Of a stretch of 12,308 nucleotides of DNA, positions 7,959 through 12,308 are shown in pieces. The position numbers and the translations under genes were made by a program. The notes under the pieces were generated by a model, which ran no database searches, was not told where the DNA came from, and worked only from the letters and a program-made list of their open reading frames with translations. Numbering within the stretch: the stretch's first letter is position 1; the number at the start of each line of letters is the position of its first letter. Source of the DNA: Treponema sp. (lineage in GTDB: Bacteria; Spirochaetota; Spirochaetia; Treponematales; Treponemataceae); assembly GCA_024699205.1 (NCBI GenBank), contig JAILQA010000107.1, positions 1 to 12,308 on the forward strand, read 5' to 3'.

Positions 7959-8046
7959 CGGCTTTTTATTGTATCAAAATAACACACTCACTTTTTTTAG
8001 AGTAGTTTTTGGTTCAATTTGACACACATTTTTTTTAACTCAACAA

Positions 8047-9468
8047 TTACTCTTCATCAACTGGAGCGCGAGGATCTAAATCACCGGTAAGCTTTTGTGA
8101 ACGATTGATAATTCCCATTATAAAAATCAAAATTACCATATAAAGAACAAGCAAGCCGAGAGTAACAAAACACATTAGCGTTGATTTAGGAGCAAGACCG
8201 ATTAAAATCAAAATTGGCGCACCAAAGACAATACCCATTCCACTTCCAGAAACAAGATTGTTGGCAGCCGGAGTTTCAAAATTAGGGTCAATTTCCCTTA
8301 CCAAAAGAATACCTGAGCTGATTGTTCCTGTAAGCATTCCGAACATTGAAATAAAGCCTTCTTCTTCAAAACCTTTATAAATGATTTTTGACATAAACTT
8401 GAGATAGAAGAAAGTTACTGCACAGCCTACAACTATTGTGATAATGAAAGGAATCCACAAACCGGAAATATCGTCAAAATCGATTGAAGCAATTCCAGAA
8501 ATAATCATTACATCAAAAGCGAGACCTGCGATGCGGCTCAAAAGATAATTGTTCTGATACTGACGTTCCATCCATTTTATTTTCTTCATTTTAGAAAAGA
8601 AGGTTCTAATTAAGAAAGCAAACATTGAAGCGATAATAAAATTGAATCCCCATAAAAGAGAATTAAGGGTTTCGCCTACGCCAGGAGCTTTTGCAGACAG
8701 TAAAGAGGTAATTCCATAGATAAAATAATAGGTAATCAGATAAACAATAAGAATCAAAGCCATCTGAATTGAGAGACGGTCGATAGATTCAGAAATCGGG
8801 ATTTCATCAGCATCCTGAAAAGTATCTACTGTTACCGAACCATGGATATCTTTTGGAGTCTGCAATTTAATATTTTTTCTTTTTGAAGTAATACTAAGAT
8901 ATGCTACACCAACTATACATGCACACAAAAATCCGGTTGCAGCAATTGCAAGACCATAAGATTTTCCACCAATAAAGCCCATGGCTTCATAAGAAGAACC
9001 AACGTTATTGGCCTGTCCTGGTCCCTGTCCAAATCCCATTGGAAGAAGAATACCTGCGGCCTTAAAAAGATTAGGCATAATGGTAACTGAAAGCAAAATG
9101 GAAATTAAAAGTCCGACAATTCCCTGAGCACAGTAAGTACTTACAATAAGGGCACCACTTTTAAAGGCTGAACCAACGGCTCCTCTTGTGTCTTCACTCT
9201 TTCGGTGTACTCTTAACGACAGAGCAATAAAACCGATTGCAATTCCATGATAAGTAATCATATCAAAGAACTTTGGATCAATTGGAACAATTTTTAAATA
9301 CTTTAGGGCTAGTAAAATGAAGCCGGCCAGTACCGAAGTTGGCATCAAGCTTTTTCGTATAAAAGGAACTTTCTGCCTTAAAAAATTAGAAATGATTACC
9401 ATTACAGAAATGATTCCTATCTGTATCACAAAGTTCCATAATTCCACATTTTCTGCTGAATAAATCAT
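8047..9468 (-). CDS. GltS-like sodium/glutamate symporter family protein
   Basis: Polytopic inner-membrane protein of 473 residues, predicted to import glutamate or a related anion with sodium. Hydrophobic segments are visible near 11-29, 43-60, 70-86, 103-130, 136-146, 172-193, 234-256, 270-290, 312-328, 336-358, 375-390, 408-425 and 431-454. The first half contains GFGQGPGQANNVGS (145-158), the glycine-rich re-entrant motif seen in the GltS family. The second half contains GMLTGTISSGILLVREIDP (377-395), a likely inverted-repeat counterpart. A hydrophilic loop at about 194-232 makes it longer than E. coli GltS (401). Substrate cannot be read from sequence. The ATG at 9468 is supported by the start of a membrane segment, but no Shine-Dalgarno is visible. 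It has its own candidate promoter 73 bases after plsC and a strong terminator. Confidence 0.78.
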   Translation of the reverse strand: MIYSAENVELWNFVIQIGIISVMVIISNFLRQKVPFIRKSLMPTSVLAGFILLALKYLKIVPIDPKFFDMITYHGIAIGFIALSLRVHRKSEDTRGAVGSAFKSGALIVSTYCAQGIVGLLISILLSVTIMPNLFKAAGILLPMGFGQGPGQANNVGSSYEAMGFIGGKSYGLAIAATGFLCACIVGVAYLSITSKRKNIKLQTPKDIHGSVTVDTFQDADEIPISESIDRLSIQMALILIVYLITYYFIYGITSLLSAKAPGVGETLNSLLWGFNFIIASMFAFLIRTFFSKMKKIKWMERQYQNNYLLSRIAGLAFDVMIISGIASIDFDDISGLWIPFIITIVVGCAVTFFYLKFMSKIIYKGFEEEGFISMFGMLTGTISSGILLVREIDPNFETPAANNLVSGSGMGIVFGAPILILIGLAPKSTLMCFVTLGLLVLYMVILIFIMGIINRSQKLTGDLDPRAPVDEE

Positions 9469-9484
9469 AATTGTTTTTATCGGG

Positions 9485-9507
9485 AGACAATTTTAAAGAC
9501 AATTATA
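9485..9507 (-). promoter_or_regulatory. Candidate promoter and direct repeat ahead of the gltS-like gene
   Basis: On the minus strand a perfect TATAAT occupies 9507-9502, without a convincing -35 at 16-18 bases. It would start transcription near 9495, leaving a leader of about 27 bases. The direct repeat AGACAATT occurs at 9485-9492 and 9497-9504 (plus-strand reading), exactly 12 bases apart and overlapping the -10. This could be an operator, but two copies of an 8-mer in AT-rich DNA may be chance. Confidence 0.4.
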
Positions 9508-9533
9508 TTTTCATATAAAAGAACCTACCGATA

Positions 9534-9542
9534 TCCTCCTTT
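9534..9542 (-). other. Orphan strong Shine-Dalgarno sequence after plsC
   Basis: AAAGGAGGA on the minus strand begins in the last base of the plsC stop codon. No ATG, GTG or TTG lies at a usable distance. The first ATG is about 20 bases on and opens only a three-codon frame. The gltS-like start is about 67 bases away. It is either a relic of a lost gene junction or a purine-rich coincidence. Confidence 0.35.
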
Positions 9543-10807
9543 TATTTTTTTTCTTTTATAAACTTACATACATGCACATATTTACGGACGTTTTTAAGCG
9601 TCGTGCCCTTTACTTCATAATGAGTTCCGGCAACATTGCTGAACACAAGATTATCTTTTAAGAAGAGGGCGATATCCGTTATTTCTGAAATTGGAACAAT
9701 TACAGCCGGAGCGTCTGAAGCAGTTTCTGAAGCGGGGTTTGCACCTGCCTGCGGTTGAATTACAGGCTTAAACTCAAGGCGGTCATTATAAAGAGAAAGA
9801 GTTCCGCAGCCCACAACTTCTTCCTTGTGGTCGGCAGTAAGGGTTTTCATTGTCATATCAGAATCTTCAAAGAGAGGAATTGCATTATCCCTGCTCTGTT
9901 CTATATAAGTTTTGAAGTATTCGTCCTGCCACAAATCCCATTCTTCTACGGTGTGGAAAGGGAAATCATCATCAAAATAGCAGTATTGGCTGTAACTGGT
10001 AGAAAGGCCGCATTTTTTGCAGAAAACTGTATTTGCCTTGGAAGCAATTGTTCCAACTTCCCGACATTTTGGGCAGACACAAAGGGCACATTCCATTCCC
10101 TGAGCAAGATTTTTTCCTTTATATCTGATTGGATTTTGCTTCTGGCGTTCGTAAGCGTTTTCGTCCAAGTCACGGCGGACACAAGCAGTAATTTCGGCAG
10201 CATCCATTTCTTTGAGCTGCTCTGGCTTATAGATATTTACAACTTTACCGGTACACTTTCCCTTGCGGATTTTGTAGCCCCAGCGAGGATTTGTAAAATA
10301 ACCGCCTTCAATTTTATAGGTGACTAGAGTTGCCCCGGAAGTTTTTACCAGCTTGCCGGTTGCATCAAAAATAGGACCGGTTCTTCCATTAAAAGAACGG
10401 TTTCCTTCAGGGAAGATGCAGACATTTTTTCCATTTCGAAGAGTGCGGATTGCCTTCATTACAGCAAGGGTGTCTGTTGTTCCCTTCATTTTGGCAATGG
10501 GTTCGAATCCCCAGAAAAGCAGTTTTGAAACAAAGCCCTGACGATAAACATGTTCACTTGCAACAAAATACATCTGCTTTCTAAAACTGAAGCCTACAAG
10601 GACAGGGTCTAAATTACAATTGTGGTTTGCAAGAATAAGACAGGGGCCGTCAATTTCTGGAGCCAATTCAGCTGTATAACCGTACTTCCACTTAAAAAAA
10701 GGTTTTGCTGTATGCCAGAAAAAAGACCAGATTCTTTGATGTCGTTTATAAACTTTCTGTAATTTTTTTTCAGAATTAGCTTGTTTGTTTGCTGGTTTTG
10801 AGTCCAT
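9542..10807 (-). CDS. PlsC-type lysophospholipid acyltransferase with zinc ribbon and extra C-terminal domain
   Basis: Predicted acyltransferase transferring fatty acyl groups to lysophospholipid or glycerol-3-phosphate-type acceptors at the membrane. The LPLAT domain spans about 30-215: the catalytic HX4D motif is N-H62-N-C-N-L-D67, and the acceptor-binding FPEGNRS motif is at 132-138. Unlike plain PlsC (about 245 residues), it continues to 421. A cysteine cluster follows (C240, C243, CPKC at 245-248, CKKC at 263-266), forming a likely zinc ribbon. A C-terminal region (about 328-420) has alternating beta-like strands reminiscent of PH/GRAM-type folds; that last assignment is a guess. No transmembrane helix is obvious, only an aromatic segment near 27-41. 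The start at 10807 is the first Met and has no Shine-Dalgarno; the -10 box lies so close that the message may be nearly leaderless. Substrate is unknown. Confidence 0.85.
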   Translation of the reverse strand: MDSKPANKQANSEKKLQKVYKRHQRIWSFFWHTAKPFFKWKYGYTAELAPEIDGPCLILANHNCNLDPVLVGFSFRKQMYFVASEHVYRQGFVSKLLFWGFEPIAKMKGTTDTLAVMKAIRTLRNGKNVCIFPEGNRSFNGRTGPIFDATGKLVKTSGATLVTYKIEGGYFTNPRWGYKIRKGKCTGKVVNIYKPEQLKEMDAAEITACVRRDLDENAYERQKQNPIRYKGKNLAQGMECALCVCPKCREVGTIASKANTVFCKKCGLSTSYSQYCYFDDDFPFHTVEEWDLWQDEYFKTYIEQSRDNAIPLFEDSDMTMKTLTADHKEEVVGCGTLSLYNDRLEFKPVIQPQAGANPASETASDAPAVIVPISEITDIALFLKDNLVFSNVAGTHYEVKGTTLKNVRKYVHVCKFIKEKK

Positions 10808-10815
10808 AATTAAAC

Positions 10816-10850
10816 ATTATAACACGGAGAAAGCGGAATCCGCAATTATA
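10816..10850 (-). promoter_or_regulatory. Tandem -10 elements ahead of the acyltransferase gene
   Basis: On the minus strand a perfect TATAAT lies at 10821-10816 preceded by TG at 10824-10823 (extended -10), with TTGCGG at 10845-10840 18 bases upstream as a weak -35. Transcription from it would begin near 10809, only about 2 bases before the ATG. A second perfect TATAAT lies at 10850-10845 and would give a leader of about 30 bases. A perfect palindrome GCGGAATCCGC (10833-10843) sits between them and could bind a regulator. Confidence 0.5.
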
Positions 10851-10867
10851 ATCTTAGATATTTATAA

Positions 10868-11839
10868 TCATTCAATCCCGAATGTGTTGTTTTCAAAATC
10901 AAATTGGATTATGTGTTTTTTGAATAATTCCTGCCCCAAACAATTAATTTTATTTTCTTCCCATTTTCCATTGTCTTGAAGAACTGTAATCAAACCGGGA
11001 AATGAAGTATAACACGTTCGTATGTTTTCAAACATTTTATTGCCTATCCTAATGGATTTATAAAAATATGTTGGATTAGACACATCATCATTGGCATTTA
11101 TTTTGGCTTCATTTAATTCGGAATCAGATTGAGGAGAAATAAGGATGAATTCTGCTAGTCCACCAGTATCAAGTGTAAAGGTGTGATATACATTTTCAAT
11201 TTGTAAATCCAAATATAATAAATTATCTGTAAGTCCTAAATTTTCGATATCATCATTTTTTGCAATTGGTACTTTATTTTTTATATTACATTTTTTTGAA
11301 TTTAAATAGATGATTTTGTTCGGATAATCTATTGTTAAATTTTTAAAATTCGATAAGAAATTCATTCCTAAGATTCCATCAACATCCAGTGTGGAAGTAA
11401 TATATTTGTTGATATTTCTATAAAAATAAAATCTTACTGTTTCTACAGGGGTGTTATTAATTCGTAAATTATCAAAATCAAAATAAATTGCCGGCATTCT
11501 TTTTAAAACAGAATTATCAGCCACTGCAAAAGTTCGATTCATCTTTTTTATCTGGTCATTAACATCGTCTATTAATTCATCTGCAATTTTAAATTCCATA
11601 AAATCATAAAAAAAAACAGTTTTATCAATTTCCAGTTCTTTGATTACATTAAAGTAAATCAGAGATTTTGCAGAACCGGTATCAAGTAAAAATCTAAATT
11701 TTTTGGAACCTATCTGCAAATCCATGGACGGGAATTCTGTTTCATACTGGATTTTTATTGTTTTTGCTGTAATAAAGTTGCTGCATAAAAACAATAAAAT
11801 ACAGAAAATAAATTTATTTTTCGTAGCAGTAAAATACAT
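10868..11839 (-). CDS. Secreted two-lobed retropepsin-like aspartyl protease family protein
   Basis: 323 residues. The N-terminus (MYFTATKNKFIF...) has lysines followed by a hydrophobic stretch (about 10-23) ending ITA/K, a likely type I signal peptide; the Cys in FLCS does not fit a lipobox. Two lobes each carry an aspartyl-protease active-site motif: FLLDTGS at 50-56 and FTLDTGG at 222-227. Each lobe ends in an ILG- or LGxxLF-type segment (DGILGMNFL at 154-162; CLGQELF at 300-306) followed by an IDY/FDF strand. This pepsin-like duplication fits an active monomer. Predicted site is the periplasm or cell surface; substrate is unknown. The start at 11839 is chosen because GGAG lies 7 bases upstream and the signal peptide follows; an in-frame ATG at 11878 would overlap the upstream gene. 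It starts 4 bases after its paralogue, implying coupling. Markedly AT-rich. Confidence 0.78.
   Translation of the reverse strand: MYFTATKNKFIFCILLFLCSNFITAKTIKIQYETEFPSMDLQIGSKKFRFLLDTGSAKSLIYFNVIKELEIDKTVFFYDFMEFKIADELIDDVNDQIKKMNRTFAVADNSVLKRMPAIYFDFDNLRINNTPVETVRFYFYRNINKYITSTLDVDGILGMNFLSNFKNLTIDYPNKIIYLNSKKCNIKNKVPIAKNDDIENLGLTDNLLYLDLQIENVYHTFTLDTGGLAEFILISPQSDSELNEAKINANDDVSNPTYFYKSIRIGNKMFENIRTCYTSFPGLITVLQDNGKWEENKINCLGQELFKKHIIQFDFENNTFGIE
10889..10927. repeat. 39-bp identical segment, copy 1 (end of complete protease gene)
   Basis: These 39 bases are identical to 11865-11903. They encode the near-terminal peptide LFKKHIIQFDFEN in both protease genes. The 21 bases between this block and each stop codon match at only about 12 positions, so the identity is locally sharp. 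Confidence 0.9.
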
Positions 11840-11843
11840 GACC

Positions 11844-12308
11844 TCACTCCATTCTAAACATATCGTTTTCAAAATCAAATTGGATTATGTGTTTTTTGAA
11901 TAAAGCCAAACCTATTGAAGAAAAATGTATTGAGTCTAATTTTTTTTCATCAATTAATGTGTTTAAATATTCATTATCAAAATAAGTAGCTGGTAATTTT
12001 GCTTGATTATTATTTATTCCAAAATCTACATTAAAAAAAGTATTTTTAGTAATATTGTCCTGCTTTAATTCTTTTTTAAGTTCCGAAGATAATACTAGGA
12101 AATCAGTATTATTACCTGTATCCAATAAACACCAACTTAAATTACCGTTAATATCCGCGTGAACAAAAAATCTATTTTCATCAGTTTTAAGATTGTATTT
12201 CATTGGTAATTCTCGAGATACCTTTATTGGCTCTGATTTAAACTTATAATTTGAATTAAATGCTATGTTTTTACTTTTATAATCAATCGTTAAATTTCTA
12301 AGCTGCAC
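11844..12308 (-). CDS. Aspartyl-protease-like paralogue, C-terminal part (5' end outside window)
   Basis: The frame is open to the window edge, and the visible 154 residues correspond to the second half of the neighbouring protease. NLTIDYKSKNIAFNS near the edge matches NLTIDYPNKIIYLNS of the complete protein, CLLDTGNNTDF (60-70) supplies the C-terminal-lobe DTG motif, and IGLALFKKHIIQFDFEN (132-148) is the shared end. The N-terminal lobe and signal peptide should lie beyond base 12308, so the GTG at the edge is not a true start. The second lobe is shorter than that of the neighbour between DTG and the C-terminal block. It ends with TGA at 11844-11846, and the complete paralogue begins 4 bases later, so the two look like a tandem duplication in one transcript. 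Whether it is catalytically active depends on the unseen half. Confidence 0.75.
   Translation of the reverse strand: MQLRNLTIDYKSKNIAFNSNYKFKSEPIKVSRELPMKYNLKTDENRFFVHADINGNLSWCLLDTGNNTDFLVLSSELKKELKQDNITKNTFFNVDFGINNNQAKLPATYFDNEYLNTLIDEKKLDSIHFSSIGLALFKKHIIQFDFENDMFRME
11865..11903. repeat. 39-bp identical segment, copy 2 (end of partial protease gene)
   Basis: Second copy of the block at 10889-10927, same orientation, 976 bases apart. Flanking DNA is diverged on both sides although the genes are homologous, which suggests recent sequence exchange or strong local constraint. Confidence 0.9.

Noticed and set aside
7828..8022. 64-codon plus-strand frame between the sigma and symporter genes
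   Set aside because: It runs through the sigma-54 promoter and the terminator hairpin, and has no ribosome-binding site or family resemblance.
7975..8040. Two similar segments (ACACACTCACTTTTTTT and ACACACATTTTTTTT) after the symporter stop codon
   Set aside because: The similarity is mostly T-runs and short CA repeats; it could be chance in a non-coding, AT-rich stretch, and no longer unit repeats.
9755..10327. 190-codon open frame on the plus strand opposite the acyltransferase gene
   Set aside because: It is antisense to a gene with clear HX4D, FPEG and zinc-ribbon motifs, has no recognisable family feature, and is explained by the codon pattern of the opposite strand.
1..12308. CRISPR arrays, tRNA/rRNA genes, transposases, phage or toxin-antitoxin genes
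   Set aside because: Looked for on both strands; no regularly spaced repeats, cloverleaf-like sequences or matching protein motifs were seen.

Overview
The window fits a spirochaete, most likely a host-associated Treponema. This is inferred from the moderately AT-rich DNA, the core-gene set, a short RpoS/RpoD-type sigma factor behind a sigma-54-like promoter, and a two-lobed retropepsin-like protease family. No rRNA, tRNA, CRISPR array, insertion sequence or phage gene was seen, and species cannot be fixed from this sequence alone.

Plus-strand half (1-6890): the 3' end of an AT-rich, TPR-like gene enters from the left. A promoter region follows, then an apparent operon of dnaE (replicative DNA polymerase alpha subunit), a two-repeat YggT-family membrane protein and recG (branch-migrating helicase). 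The gaps inside the operon are 37 and 8 bases.

Convergent junction (about 6867-6940): recG meets a minus-strand sigma factor gene. A near-perfect hairpin covers the recG stop codon, and a second inverted repeat covers the sigma gene stop codon.

Minus-strand half (12308 down to 6938), in transcription order: the C-terminal part of an aspartyl-protease-like protein; a complete secreted paralogue starting 4 bases after it; a PlsC-type acyltransferase carrying an extra zinc ribbon and C-terminal domain; a GltS-like sodium/glutamate symporter with its own terminator; and the group-2 sigma factor.

The most interesting signal is a textbook -24/-12 (sigma-54) promoter directly upstream of the sigma factor gene, with no well-spaced sigma-70 promoter at the same position. 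It resembles the RpoN-to-RpoS cascade known from Borrelia. Second is the tandem protease pair, which shares a 39-base identical 3' segment inside otherwise diverged genes, suggesting gene conversion. Third is the hairpin at the recG end, which may be a dispersed repeat that replaced the normal RecG C-terminus. I see no obvious novel multi-gene defence or mobile system; most of the window is core metabolism.
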